Below are positions 32,851 through 45,057 of a stretch of 64,000 nucleotides of DNA, in pieces; position 1 is the first letter of the stretch; each line of letters starts with the position of its first letter. This DNA is from Stemphylium vesicarium. Taxonomy: Eukaryota; Ascomycota; Dothideomycetes; Pleosporales; Pleosporaceae. The notes under the pieces were generated by a model, which saw only the letters and a program-made list of their open reading frames with translations, ran no database searches and was not told the origin of the DNA. The DNA is taken from the NCBI GenBank assembly GCA_004380135.1, contig QXCR01000014.1, positions 186,001 to 250,000 on the forward strand. Direction: 5' to 3'. The position numbers were made by a program, and so were the translations under genes.

Positions 32851-35000
32851 CTATGAAGATACCCCCAGCCCCACAGGCGCCTGTCTGTCGTCGTCTTGTT
32901 CCCTGATACCGCTGCCTACCAATTCGGTGAAATCCAGCCCGACCTCTTTGAGCATAGCTGCGTGATCATGCGCTATTCTCAGGCAATCGTTCCAAACATT
33001 GCCATCCTCATCTACACTGCTCAGTTGCCTTTTCAGCAACACATTGAACTGGTCGACGTGCTCCTTGGCCCATTTGACACAGGCAGACATGAGTTGCTGT
33101 GGGAAGCATTTTTGAAACATGTCGACTGTGTTCTTAATGATGGTAAAATAAATGTAGGACGTTTGGAAGATGTAATCGGGCAGATTTCCTTCAAAAACAC
33201 ATTGCCTGCAAGGTATGTCAGCATGTGTGCAAGGGGTAATCGAGCGGAAATGACGAACCGTGAGCGAGTCTTGATGAGATTACCGCGAGCCTCAAGATAA
33301 TCTTCTCGCGCCCTGTCTTCGAAGCCTAGTTGGACCACCCAGCTGACGTGCTGCCTGACTGAGGTAAACCAGTTATTGTGCTCGACCATGTGCTTGACTA
33401 GGACGTTGGCCAGTTTGGCTGCGCGCTCGTTGACTTTGTAGGTCACAATAGTCTTGGCCATCTCGTTGCTTCTGATGTTCTTCGCAAGCGACTTGAGCCG
33501 GCCGACCTTCATTACCGCTTCCTCGAAGTGCTGAAGCGCAATCTCAATATCCAGGTCGTCTAGTTGGCTTTCTACCCACCGGACGTTTCGCTTTTGACCA
33601 TCGACATCAATAAAGGTGTTGGCTTGCTCATTGTTGATGCCATCGGAAAGATTGTCCAGAAGCTCCGTCCGGTTCATGAGCGCAGGGTCACGGGAGAGCA
33701 AATGGCTATATGAGTCCTGAGTTCGGTCCTTTTCTTGCACATCCGCTTCTTGGCTCTTGCGCAAATCATCCTTCGTCTTACGAAAGGTAGCTACGAAGGC
33801 GGACTTGTCACCACCATCTTCTTTTTTGGTGTCGTATGTAAATGTCTCAGTACCAGCGCGAATAATGATGCGTTCCTCGGGCGTCCTAGTAACATGCGTA
33901 TCTTGTAGCGGAAAGCATCGCTGAGCGGTGAATTCCATGTTCGCTCGGTTGCCATCACGCTGGCCCGGGATATCGTTGCGCGCCTTCTTTTCCGTCGCGA
34001 TAAGAAGATGATCATTCAGAAGGAGTAGCCTGACTCTCCTCCGCGCTTTCAGGGTCGCGGAATCCAGTTCAAACCATCTCCCCGACTTCCAAACAATATA
34101 TCGCCCGGGTATCGGGGGCAGGTACTTTTGCGAGCCCTCCACATCCCTGTACAGCTGCTGCAGCTGGCCTGCGCGCAACTGGTTCAGGTCTCCGATTGAA
34201 CTTCTGTTGGCTCTCCTAGAGCTTATGGCGTCGTTGTTCGCACCGGTGGCTGAGGCCGTCTGCTCGAGTGTGGTGGTCAAGTCGGACATGAGCTGGCGCA
34301 GTGTGCGCATCTCGCCCTTGAGCTTCTCTGCCTCCTTACTGATCTTGATGAACTGCGTGCGGTTTTGGTATACGTTATGCTGTAGGTCGAGGGATGTGCG
34401 ATGCTTCGTCTTGCGCAGCTCGTCTTGGTAGCGGTTGATGTCGGCTTCGGAGGCGTCTGCGAGGATGGTGTTTACGTCTGTATACAATCAGTACGGCGTT
34501 TCCATGTACCCCAACATGTTCGCCTTACATTGTTCGACTTTCAGGTTCGGGTCTCTCAGGGCCCGCGGGTCGACGTGCAACATGCGACCATTGGGCCCGT
34601 TGGGCGCGGGTGGCCCATTGGAGCTGCCTGGCGGTCTGCCCTCCCGAGTCTGGCTCTTCTCCCTGTACTGAACGGGCATCTGCGGCATGTCTGGCATGGG
34701 CGCGCCATTTCCGAAGTCGTTGGGCAGCGTCGTGACCTTCTGGGAGTACCTCCTCTTGACCAGGTCGGCCGTCTTATCTGGCCGCTGCTGCCTCGACTGC
34801 TGCGGCGGGGCATCCTGTCTCGTTCTGGACCGGCTGGATTCATTCGAAGGGCGCCCGGAGCTGGGCAGCGAAGCTGCAGCGACTCCGACGGGCATGGGCG
34901 CACTAATCTGTCGTGGCGCGCTGATGGTGGGCGGCGCGCTTTTCTTGCTCTTGTCCCCCCGCTTCTTGCGGAGGGAGATGCCCTTTTGCTTTTCCGACAT
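32851..35000 (-). CDS. EXO84: Exocyst complex subunit Exo84
   Basis: Three exons: 35000-34529, 34477-33259 and 33205-32851, 681 residues. The N terminus is basic and disordered (SEKQKGISLRKKRGDKSKKS). A Vps51/Exo84 coiled region crosses the first splice (NLKVEQ-YVNTILADASEADINRYQDEL). A PH domain (KYLPPIPGRYIVWKSGRWFELDSATLKARRRVRLLLLNDHLLIAT) is followed by a helical C-terminal domain (AKNIRSNEMAKTIVTYKVNERAAKLAN, SYIYFTIIKNTVDMFQKCF). It tethers secretory vesicles at the plasma membrane. Splice phases (1 and 2) fit exactly. Its 292 bp divergent promoter is shared with TOM20. Confidence 0.95.
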
Positions 35001-35292
35001 GCTGCCTGCAAGATACACGGTCTGCGCGGAGTGAGGAAGTTCGGAGTGGACAGCTGGTAGGGGAGGGACAGGTAAGAGGGAGTGCATGATGCATGCCATG
35101 CACGCCATGGGGCCGCGGTCTCGAGTGTGAGCTCGGACCCACCATGTAGAATCGTTCCTTCCCTGAACTTGTCGAAAAAGTTAACCACCACACACACGCA
35201 CCACCGTCACTGCCTGCCTCCATTGCCCAGGTGCACCCTCGCCGCTTCTCCGTCTTCAAGCGCTCTTCAATTCCACATCTCTGACGGCCACC
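35001..35292. other. Divergent promoter EXO84 / TOM20
   Basis: 292 bp between two start codons; CT- and CACA-rich, no specific site recognised. Confidence 0.5.
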
Positions 35293-35921
35293 ATGTCCAA
35301 CTCGTCGTTAAAACCCTCCACGATTGCGGCCATTAGCGCCGGCACCATCGTCACAGGCCTTCTCGCATATGCCGCTTACTTCGACTACAAGCGACGAAAC
35401 GACCCCGGCTTCCGCAAGCAGCTCAAGAAGGAGTCGAAGCGGACCGAGCGACAGGCCAAGGAGGAGGCCGAGGCACAGGGCGCCGAGCAGAAGAAGGCCA
35501 TCCGGGAGGCGGTAGAGCGCGCAAACGACGAGGGCTTCCCCAAGGACCCCGAGGAGGTTGAGGCATACTTTATGCAGGAGGTCGCCCAGGGCGAGGGAAT
35601 GGTACAGAAGGGTATGGAACCCCGTTTGCGGGACCCGGTGGGACGTGGTGCTAACTGTCTGGCAGGTGCGGATAACGTCGAGGCGGCGCTATGCTTCTAC
35701 CGCGCATTGAAGGTCTACCCGAACCCGAGGGAACTGATCAACATCTACGACAAGACTGTCCCCAAGGTAATACACTTTGCACTCACTCCCCCCGAGACTT
35801 TGCTAACATGGCACAGCCCGTCCTCGACATCCTTGCCGAGATGATCGCCGTGGACACTTCGATCCCGGTCGGTGGCAGCAAGACACCATCTGAGGCTGGG
35901 TCAGCAGGCGATCTCGAGTAA
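35293..35921 (+). CDS. TOM20: Mitochondrial import receptor Tom20
   Basis: Three exons: 35293-35611, 35666-35766 and 35817-35921, 174 residues. The N-terminal anchor (TIAAISAGTIVTGLLAYAAYFDYKRRNDPGFRK) precedes a charged linker. The TPR-like receptor domain follows: EEVEAYFMQEVAQGEGMVQKGADNVEAALCFYRALKVYPNPRELINIYDKTVPKPVLDILAEMIA, continuous only after removing both short introns. It recognises presequences at the outer membrane. Length is normal for fungi. Confidence 0.95.
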
Positions 35922-36294
35922 AAATCGCCTCGACGATAGTTCAACGATCAATTCAGCAAGCTTTTTACGGAACCCCTCTCATCTGATCACGACTCCCTGT
36001 AATATTCTTGTATATGTAAAGGCGCCCTCAGGTCCATCCCATGGTCGGCGTTCCGGTTCAGCATAATGCACCTGGCTAGGACAAGTGGCGGCATAGACGG
36101 CCTTTCAATGCATATAATCCCACAGCACCCCGCCGTCCCTCCATTGACGTCACATTACACGTTTCCGACATTAAAGATGCGTGCAGCCCATGTCCAAACG
36201 CCTTGCTGACAATGATTTCCTCAGACTTGCAAAAGATCCCAAATAATTACAGTGCGAATGAACCGAAGTCGATTGCTGAGTGGTCGTGACATGT
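35922..36294. other. Convergent intergenic region TOM20 / YPT6
   Basis: 373 bp between two stops; nothing supported. Confidence 0.5.
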
Positions 36295-37142
36295 CTAACA
36301 CGCGCATGAGTTTTCCTGCGATGGTTGGCTGGGGTTGATGTTCACGTCGATCACTGGGCCTTGAGTTAGCATCGTGTATCCTGACCGGCGCCTTTATCCA
36401 CGTACTTTGGCTCTGTCCTTGCTGTCCCTCGCCCTCCATGCCCGGCAGCGCTTGCGCGATCCTCTTAAACAGCGCCTTTACGTTGTGCCCGACCTTGGCG
36501 CTGGTCTCAATGAACATCAAGTTGTTCTTCTTGGCTTCCTCCTCGCCTTGGGCTGTCGTGACCTCGCGCTTGTCGTTCAAGTCGGTCTTGTTTCCTACAA
36601 GCACGATGATAACGTCGTTGCCGCGCTCACCTCTCACATCGTCTACCCACTTCCTTGTGTTCTCGAACGTCTTCTTGTTTGTGATGTCGTATACAACCAC
36701 GGCTACGCTAGAGTCGCGGATATACGAGGGGATCAGGGAGCGGAATCGTTCTTGACCAGCCGTGTCCCACAGCTGCAGGCGGACCGTCCGATCTTCGAGG
36801 TACATGGTCTGGGAAGGGACGTCAGATAATTTCCAGGAAAGACGTCTTCGACCGTCGATTTGGAAAGCGCACCTTGCTCAGGAAGTCGATACCAATAGTC
36901 GCTTGGTAAGTGTTGTCGAACGAATCGTACATGAAGCGGGTGATCAGCGACGTCTTGCCCACTGGAAAACTTGTCAGCGCCCATGGCCCAGGTTGATGCA
37001 TTCAAGTCGTTTGTGCATACCACTTTGTTCGCCCAAGAATACGAGCCTGTAGCGAATTAGTATGCGAGTTCATTCCCTGTTCGCCGCGGAGGACAGCTCA
37101 CTTAAACTTCTTGAGCGGATTCGAATACCCCGATTGCGCCAT
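36295..37142 (-). CDS. YPT6: Rab6-type small GTPase Ypt6
   Basis: Five exons: 37142-37102, 37046-37021, 36961-36873, 36808-36406 and 36359-36295, 207 residues. P-loop FLGEQSVGKTSLITRF, switch I YQATIGIDF, DTAGQERFRSLIP, GNKTDL and ETSAK are all present. The last exon gives VIDVNINPSQPSQENSCAC with the C-terminal CxC for double geranylgeranylation. EDRTVRLQLWDTAG and the effector loop are Rab6-like. Acts in endosome-to-Golgi and intra-Golgi traffic. The terminal intron (36405-36360) is required: reading through loses the CxC. Confidence 0.96.
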
Positions 37143-37431
37143 GGTGGAGGTTGAATGAGGAGGACCAAATGTACAGGGCCCGGACTCTGCGTACAGACTG
37201 GAATCAAAGCTGCTGGGTGTATATCTTGGCGGGGTGAGATGTTTGAATAGGAGTGCTGGTGGAATCTGGAGGCCCTGCACCCTGGGCGGCCAGCACCGAC
37301 TACCGAGCCGCAAGGGTACCTGGGTGGGTCTATCTGAGCCGTCCGTGCGTGGCGCTGGTCGGAATTTTGGGACGAACTTTTTGCGACGACCAACAACCCC
37401 ACAACTTGGACGACAACGACGTGAAGAAACA

Positions 37432-38815
37432 ATGGCAGACACCGGCGCAGCACCGGCGCAGTACAAGCAAGCCAGTCGTAAGGGGAAGAAGGCCTGGCGT
37501 AAGAATGTCGATGTCACGCAAATCCAGTCCGGTCTCGAAGACGTGCGCGATCAGATTATCCAAGGGTACGTTCCGCCTTTACCACAACTACTACCTAATG
37601 CTAATGCTAATAATTCATAGTGGTATCATTTCGGAAAAGACCGCAGACGAACTTTTCGCCGTCGACACCCTCGGATCTGCCGAAATCCAAAAAGACGTTG
37701 CCAAGCGACACAAGCCTCTCAAGGTCGACGAGATCCTCGCTCAGCGTTCCGCTGTTCCCGCCGTATCTACCAGAAAGCGTCTATCCGACATCGCCGAAGA
37801 CGGCAAGCGAAAGAAGGCCAAGGTCTCTGGCAAGGAATACGACAGGTTAAGAGCCATCGCATATGGAGGCGAGCAGGTCAACAAGGATGTGGTACAAACC
37901 AGCGACGCTGCCTACGACCCATGGGCGGTGCAGGAGGTCAAGAAAGATCCCCGGTTCGAATACTTGGAAGAAAAGAAGCCAAAGGTCGAGCCAAACACGC
38001 TCAAGCGCGCACCCATTTCTCAAGCGAAGACCGGAAAGGCCATTCCATCGGTCCGCAAACCCACCGGCGGAAAGTCGTACAACCCCCTACTCGAAGACTG
38101 GCAGAACGAGCTCATGCGCGAGTCTGACAAAATCGTCGAAGAGGAAAAGAAGCGCTTGCAAGAGGCCCGCGAAGAAGCTGAGCTTATGGAGCGGGCTGCT
38201 GCTGAGACGGAATCAGACTCCGGCGAGGAGAGTGTTTGGGAGAGCGAATGGGAAGGGTTCAGCGACAGCGAAAACAAAGAGACCAAGAAGAAGAGACCAG
38301 AGAGGAAATCCCTGTCGCAACGAAACAAGATCAAGAAGAGAAAGGAGGCAGAACGAAAGGCTAAGCACGACGCCAAGATGAAGGCCAAAGAACAGCAAGT
38401 CCAAGAAATTAAGAGGTTAGCCAAGAGTGTAGAGGAGAAGGAGAAGGCGAGGGCTGCCGTAAGGAAGGCTCTCGAGGAGAAGAACGCTGAGTTAGTGGAG
38501 GACGATGGCGGAGAAATCGAGCTCAGGAAAAAGCAGTTTGGAAAGGCTCCGTAAGACACCCCGATGCTTGACATTTTTCGAGATTTTCTCACACATCCTA
38601 GATTGCCAGAAGCCCCACTCGAAGTCGTACTCCCAGATGAGCTACGAGACTCACTACGCCTTCTCAAGCCGGAAGGCAACCTGCTGAAGGACCGTTTCAG
38701 AAACATGATGCTTCAAGGAAAGGTCGAGGCCAGGAGACAGATCCCCTACGCCAAGCAAAAGAAGTACACGGTATCAGAAAAATGGAGCTACAAGGACTGG
38801 GAGCTGCCCAAATAG
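37432..38815 (+). CDS. NOP53: Ribosome biogenesis protein Nop53
   Basis: Three exons: 37432-37565, 37621-38550 and 38602-38815, 425 residues. ASRKGKKAWRKNVDVTQIQSGLEDVRDQIIQG, then FAVDTLGSAEIQ and LKVDEILAQRSAVPAV are Nop53/GLTSCR2 hallmarks; the Nop53 arm (LKVDEIL region) recruits Mtr4. A strongly charged helical middle follows, then the conserved end LPEAPLEVVLPDELRDSLRLLKPEGNLLKDRFRNMMLQGK. Nucleolar 60S assembly factor acting in 27S/7S pre-rRNA processing with the exosome. It shares a 289 bp divergent promoter with YPT6. Confidence 0.95.
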
Positions 38816-39587
38816 ACGCATTCCAGAGGACCAAAGGCCGTTGGGGCTCTTGCAAAACTCAAATCCCCATCTTTTATTTGCGCGACTAATCCGCTTGTCT
38901 TGCACCGTTCTGTCTGATACTCTATGCTCCCCCCTTACCCATCCAGACTGACAGCGAGATGCTCGCCGCATCAAAGCCTAAAGGGTGTGGCTATTGCCTT
39001 CCTAGGGGCCAATTTTATGAAACCCGAATACTACATATATCTTTCTTTTAATGTCTCAAGAGTTCCCGCCATTATGTATCAAATGGTGTTTTCTAAGATA
39101 CACAATTGTCGCAAAAGCTTGGCGCGCTCGCAACACCATCGTCAAGTCACGACAACCCAGATTCGTTTGATCTCTTTTTCATTGACATCGTTGCAGCAAT
39201 CTAAATGTAGCCACTTGTACACTGGCTATGTTATCGTTCCGTCACATCGGGGTGTGGTTATCCCCGCGCAGTCTCCCACTAGCCACTGCTTCCCTTTTCG
39301 GCGCTTCCACTCACCTCACCTAGACTTCCCCAAACTTTCCACACCGCAAATCTAGTCTGCCCCGCAATCAGAGACGCCAAGTGTGTTAGCGTGTCGCTTT
39401 CAGTCGCTGCCTTGTGGGAATCCCCCTTCACCAAGGATATAAGGGCAATAGCGAGACTCTGTTTGTCTTCTTCTTCTTCTCCTCCTACACACCGATCGTC
39501 TGTGATACATCAAGTAACCTCTACTACAACAGCAGCAGTAGCAGTAGCACTCGCAATCTATCCGCCTCGAACCAATCAACAGTCAAG
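38816..39587. other. Intergenic region NOP53 to Myb-like gene
   Basis: 772 bp without a gene. The last 150 bases, likely the 5' leader of the Myb-like gene, contain short TTC and AGC/CAG trinucleotide runs (39467-39482 and 39527-39548). Confidence 0.5.
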
Positions 39588-40480
39588 ATGCCTACAGAGG
39601 ATGAGAACATCCAGTACCTCTATCTCATCTTGACTGACGGCAACCCGACTGTGAGTCTCATTGTCCGCTAAACTGTTTGAACCAGCGTGACGCATACATG
39701 GCATCTTGCTAACCCAGATTAGATCGATTGGGATGCGGTCGGCACTGACCTCGACCTCAGCAAAGGAGCTGTCTCGAAGCGATGGTCCCGCCTCAAGACC
39801 GCCATGGAGAAGGGCAACCCTCCCGGCGGCTCTACCTATCAGTTCTTGTGGCTGTGCGTGAAGCATACCCAGCGATCTACTGTGAGTTTGCGCATTGCTG
39901 TTGCCCTTTCGCACCGCCAATACGTTCACGCAATATACTAACGGCCATGCAGCCTCAGAATTGGGCCGAAATCGCAAAGAAGTGCAACACAACCGTCGGA
40001 GCAGCGTCGAAGCGCTACTCACGCATGAAAAAGGCCTTCGAGGAGAACCAAACTGCCTCCGGAGCATCCCCACTGTCGCCTGCTAAGAGCACACCTGCTA
40101 AGCCCAAGAACACACCTAAGTCCACACCTAAGAAGACCGCCAAAGCCAGCAATGAGACCCAAGCTTCTCCTGCCGGTGCCAAGCGCAAGCGCGTGACGGA
40201 TACAACCCCGACTACCACCGAAGACGCAGAGTTGATGCCAGCCCTTGATGCCGACGAGGAGCTACCCGACGTCAAGCTCAAGCGTACCAAAGTTGGCAAA
40301 AACAAGGTCAAGGTAACTCCGAAACCAAAGGCCAAGACGACTATCAAAAAGGAAATCAGCGAGGATGACGCAGAAGATGCTTTCTATGACGCCGAAGAGG
40401 GCATTGGAGAAGGCGTTGTAGCCGCCGAGTCTACCCATGAGTGTAAGTCTTACCTCTCTGAACTGCCCTTGTATACCTAA
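39588..40480 (+). CDS. Tandem Myb-like DNA-binding protein
   Basis: Exons 39588-39650, 39723-39881 and 39953-40480, 249 residues. Two adjacent copies of a fungal Myb-like unit: the first YLYLILTDGN..IDWDAVGTDLDLSKGAVSKRWSRLKTAME, the second FLWLCVKHTQ..QNWAEIAKKCNTTVGAASKRYSRMKKAFE. An intron interrupts each unit at the same place, supporting duplication. The rest is Lys/Pro/Thr-rich with acidic patches, typical of a nuclear protein. The 3' end is uncertain: a GTAAGT donor at 40443 spliced to 40511 would create a stop across the junction, giving a slightly shorter protein. Target genes unknown. Confidence 0.8.
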
Positions 40481-40938
40481 TAGTGCGACAGTCATACTGA
40501 GTTTTTTTAGAGGAGCGTGCTGACTCGCTGCCTTTAAGCGATGTCTCCGTCTGATTCTTGCGCACCTCCGGGACACTGCGAGCAGTGTGCCTGTACCGCC
40601 AAGGAGATCGCTGACATTTCAATGGATAGGAACTCTGGAGTGGCTCAAGCACAGCGGGTAGAGCTAGAGGAGATTCTTGGGGCCGTAAACACCTCCTGAA
40701 CGGATGCATGGCCTTGTTTGAAGCGCGGATCGATGACATTGCGGGGCGCTTTGGATAACACATTGAAGTTTTGCATGATGGATAGTAGCTTTTGGAGTAC
40801 ATGAGGGCCTTCGTTGCATGTAATGGCGTTGGTTTCAGGCTGCTTTGTGTCACAACATCAGCCATCAAAATGCTAAGGATCATGGCTTCCTATTCCATTG
40901 TTCAATCTTTCAGACTTTCGTTTCGTGAATCATCCCAT
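40481..40938. other. Convergent intergenic region
   Basis: 458 bp between the Myb-like and quinone reductase stops; only unsupported short ORFs. Confidence 0.5.
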
Positions 40939-42163
40939 CTACGGCTTCAGGACCAGCTTTCCAGTTGTCTTCCTGCTCTCAATGTCCTGAGTTGCCCTCA
41001 CAATATCGCTCAACGGGTAAACATCGTGGATCTTGACATTCAATCCATCCTTCTCGATGAAGTTCCAGAGTTCCCTGGCAGCCTCCAGTACTTCCTTGCG
41101 TGTGGCGAGGTAGTTGAACAGGGTGGGACGGACGAGTTTGACGTTCTTCGCTGACAGTCGGCTACATACAGGTTAATCGTATTGCCTGTACAGACAGGGA
41201 AGCGGGACTTACGCAAGAGCAAAGCCTTCGACCGGTCCAGACGCATTACCAAATGAGACCATGGTACCCTTTCTGCGGACCACCGCAAGCGAGCTGTCAA
41301 AAGTAGACTTGCCGACCGAGTCGAAGACTGCATGTACGCCCTCGCCTCCAGTAGTCTCGAGAACCTTCTTGACGAAAAGGTCCTTGTCGTTCTCGTGGTA
41401 CTCCAGCAAGACCTCGGCACCGTTCTGCTTGGCCAGATTCCTCTTCTCCTCGGTGCTAGCTGTAGCGATGACCCTCGCCCCGACTGCCTTGAGCAATTGG
41501 CAAAGCCATAGACCAACACCACCGGCGGCTGCGGTAACAAGAATCCAATCGCCTTTTTGCACGGTGTACGCGTCGCGGATAAGAGTTACAGCAGTCAGAG
41601 CTTGGAGGAGAGAAGCAGCAGCCGTCTTAGTAGGGATAGAATCAGGCAAGGGGACAGTGTAGTTCACGGGCACAGCAACGTATTCTGCGTATGCTGATTG
41701 ACCCATGTACGCTACTCGCGAACCCGTCTTGAGGTCGGGAGGCGCATTGGGGCCGGTTGCAGCGACAGTTCCCGCGCCTTCGCGACCGAGGATGTAGGGG
41801 AACTGTGTGGGCTTGTAGACGCCTGAGCGGAAGTATCTATATATAGAGTTAGATTCTGATATTGCAAAGGAAGGATATCTGATTTACTCACGTGTCAATG
41901 TAGTTGATTCCGATGAATTCGTTCTTAACCAGCACTTCGCCCTCTTTCGGCTCAGGCACCGATACATCCTTGTACTGTAGAATGTCCGTTCCGCCAGTCT
42001 TCTCGATATACACAGCTTTCATGGTCTTTGGTAGGGACGCCATTCTTCTGAAACTAGTCGGTCTCGGGTGAAAGTGCGAGTTGATGGCTGACAGCCGTGC
42101 GGACGCAATTGTTGACCTGGGAAGCAATTGAGCTGAGCGTATAGCTTGTGAGGCTAGAATCAT
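40939..42163 (-). CDS. Zeta-crystallin-like NADPH:quinone oxidoreductase (Zta1-like)
   Basis: Three exons: 42163-41892, 41836-41213 and 41161-40939, 372 residues. Medium-chain dehydrogenase fold lacking zinc ligands: MKAVYIEKTGGTDILQYKDV, GINYIDTYFRSGVYK, LGREGAGTV, and the nucleotide loop AAAGGVGLWLCQLLKAVGARVIATAS; it ends TQDIESRKTTGKLVLKP. Reduces quinones with NADPH. The first 40 residues (MILASQAIRSAQLLPRSTI..) form an Arg/Ser-rich mitochondrial presequence. A second ATG (residue 41, MASLPKTMKAV) would give the standard cytosolic enzyme, so two forms are possible. Confidence 0.92.
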
Positions 42164-43813
42164 GGATCACGAGTCTTCGACTGATCGAGATTGATACTCA
42201 GAGAGTTGCTCGATCGTTTCGGGGGTACGCTCATTGATGATAAATACGCGGCGTTATTTCCGAGGCAGCTGCGAAGGGTTTAGCCCCGCTCCCCGCACAC
42301 GTCATCGTCGTCTCGGCTTGCGACTTCTGTCAGACACAGCAGCGGCTGCTGTACGAGTGCAGGTTAGATTTGTTCTGGTTGTCAGTTTTGAGTACTTCCT
42401 AGGGCGTATATGGTTCGAAGGGCGCGTTCTGTTGCCGGTTCGTGTACATGCGAGCTGGCCCGGCGCCGGTATCGCTTGCGCACGACCGATTGTGAGGTGG
42501 CAGCTACGAACCGCCTTCGAAACCGAATCTTACGAAGAACATGCCACAAACCAGCAGAAAAGCTTGGAACACCAAGACGCCTGGAGTGTGGCTGATCGAG
42601 ATCAAGTCCCCTTACAGGCCGAGAAGACAGGCATTCAGAGCCAGCAGAATAGAATGAGCTACAATTTGTTCCAGGTACAGACAGACCCCAACACACATGA
42701 CGGAAAAGACGCCGGAGTCCGGGACACAAGTCGAACGAGTCGGTTGATGCATCATGAGTCACTGAAATAGTGGATCGGACATTAACAGACTATGCGATTC
42801 GCGCTGTCCAGTCTTCAAAAAGCAGCCTCTCCTGCCGCTGATGTACCCCAGACCAACGACTCGAAAAAAGACACCTGCTCAGTCTGCTTAAAAGGTGGGA
42901 ATGAAAACTTTCGAGTGGTGGCCCACTAAAGAGATTCTAAACTTCTTGATGGCATTGTATTTGTCTGGCTGCGTCTTGGAACTAGGCGTGTTCTTGTAAT
43001 GACAGCCTATGATACCTACAAGATCGTCAGCACCAAGGACTCGCTTCATATATCTATTTTCACCGTATTTTTCAGTCTGCTAAACTTGCGACAAAGCGCA
43101 TATGCGACAACGATTCATCTAGATATGTTGGTCGTCTTGGCTAAGTTCTATAGTGGTGCAACGCAGGTGCGCTACAGCCGCCCGGGCGACCACGAGAGGT
43201 ATCTCTTTAGGCTTCTTCTAAGGGACAAGCCTATGTCGTTGTCCTGCATGCTGTAAGGAGTCACACCAAGGGAACAGAAGCTACCAAGATCGCGAACCTA
43301 CAGCCTAGTCTTGGGTAAAACAAGGTTCCGTTCACGGCGAAAAGCTTTCGAAACTCCTGATATAAGCAAGACCATCGAAGCACCGGGTACATGTACCAGG
43401 GCGAATCAGGCACACCCGAAGGCAATCAGCATTTCACCAGAAATGGATTCGGAAAGTTCAGACGTTGACCAGACTAGATTGCATCCAAAGCGGAGAAGAG
43501 TGCGGACACTCCTGCTCAGGGTCGATTCTGAAAGAACTGAATCGCATTCAACTTATAGATACAGCACTAAAATCAGTATCCCTAGAAGTTGAAAGTGTCG
43601 ATTTCGCACCAAATTCTCGCGTCGCCTGCTTATCACGTCCGCACGCAGTTGTCAAGCTCGATGTCGTAAAGCAAGACGTGAGAGCAAGTTAGGGACATTG
43701 CTGTGGGTCCGCTGGCTCCACTACCTTCCCCAAAACAAAAGTATTGCCGATAGGAAATCCGCTGTATGTCACCATGTAGCATGGCAGCTAAACAATTTAG
43801 AGCAAGATCAACA

Positions 43814-44302
43814 TCAGAGGTAGGAGAATACACCCCAAGGCTCCCAAGAGCATGTGCCAAACATCAAAACCTCGTCCTCGTCGCGCGAGTCTGAGGCCCC
43901 AAACATACTACACGAGCATTCCTCACTAGAATCTGTCACTTCCAAGCCCCACGAAAAGAATTCCCGAAGAAGCAATCTGTGAACATGGGTACCGATCAAA
44001 TGGGTTGGGCTTTCCATCTTTCATCTGGCCCCACGTCTCCTATGAGATACCAGGATCTGGAGGGTGTCCCTTTGGCGTCTCAAGAAGTTCTCAAACAAAG
44101 CCTTGATCATCAGTCTAGCGTTACCAACTAGGTCAAATACATCCGGGCCGAAAGTATTTGTCATGAAACGTGTGCAAGCGTAGTCCGGGTTGCTAATAGG
44201 AAAGGAAACATGGGCGAAGGACACCTTACCCATGTCGTATGGAACAATGTAAGCACAAGACATGCAACGCGTGTACCTAGAAGTGCACTCCTTGCACCAA
44301 AA
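43814..44302 (-). pseudogene. Possible decayed Cys-rich gene fragment
   Basis: Minus-strand reading gives WCKECTSRYTRCMSC (CxxC-x6-CxxC, zinc-ribbon-like) followed by about 75 residues. The frame is then lost at a stop (44021), and a different frame (ATG 44017 to stop 43814, 67 codons) continues with coding-like residues such as HRLLLREFFSWGLEV and EEVLMFGTCSWEPWG-like text. The pieces read like one old gene broken by a frameshift, or two exons with a missed intron. No family recognised; weak evidence. Confidence 0.25.
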
Positions 44303-45050
44303 TTATTTCTCACTAAAGGCGAGAAAATTGTATTTCTCTCCGTGAGCTGGAAAAAGCTTAGATGTGGCCCAGAGGAAACTAGGCTTCTGGGTGCATCTGA
44401 AGGGGCCTTCCGCCATCTGGGTGCACAAATCTAGACTATATTATTAGTTTTAGCGTTTTGGCTCTATGAGTCTGGGTGGCAAGCCATTGTATGGTATAAT
44501 CATGTAAGCACACAGTGAGACATCTCTACTCGTCGTTGGCGTTGGTGAATGCCGGCAAGCCACGTGCTGAGCTTGGTGCTCCTTCCGCTTGCAGCTCATC
44601 TTTTAATCTCACCCATTCATCTTATGCATCGCACAGCATAACTCACTGATCTACCACCTAAGCTCGTTATCTTAGTGCTATCTAGCAGCATGCAGGCTTG
44701 TGTAGGAATCAGAAGATGGCAATTTCAAAGAGATTCTGTACATGCACATAGTATTTGCATGCTCAGTTTCAGAGTCCAAGACGCTCACAGATATGCTTAG
44801 TGTCTCGAATAAAGATGGTCAGATCCCGCTGGGAAGTCAAAGCGTCCAGTGGAGACTCACGGTGAACGTTGATTTCGACGCTCCTTCCCTATGTGGTGTC
44901 AATATTTTGTGGGTCACTACTCAGCGATCACCGCGCGCCTGCTGCAAACGGGTTGCCGTTAGCACGTACTTATAGCCCACAAAGCTCGCCTTTGCTTTTA
45001 CTCTCTCTCACCTAAGCCTCCTATCACCTGCATCTGCAGAAACTTCTACA

Positions 45051-45057
45051 TATAAAA
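45051..45057 (+). promoter_or_regulatory. TATA box
   Basis: TATAAAA, followed 20 bases later by an ATG (45078) that opens a 29-codon Pro/Ser-rich frame ending at a TAG, and 300 bases later by the coiled-coil ORF. Suggests transcription into the coiled-coil gene. Confidence 0.45.

Noticed and set aside
34401..35060. 219-codon plus-strand ORF across the EXO84 first exon
   Set aside because: Antisense to a well supported exon; Gly/Arg/Leu-rich shadow.
42234..42770. Overlapping plus (178 codons) and minus (126 codons) ORFs
   Set aside because: They cover the same bases on opposite strands, neither has a domain or splice structure, and they sit in the quinone reductase upstream region.
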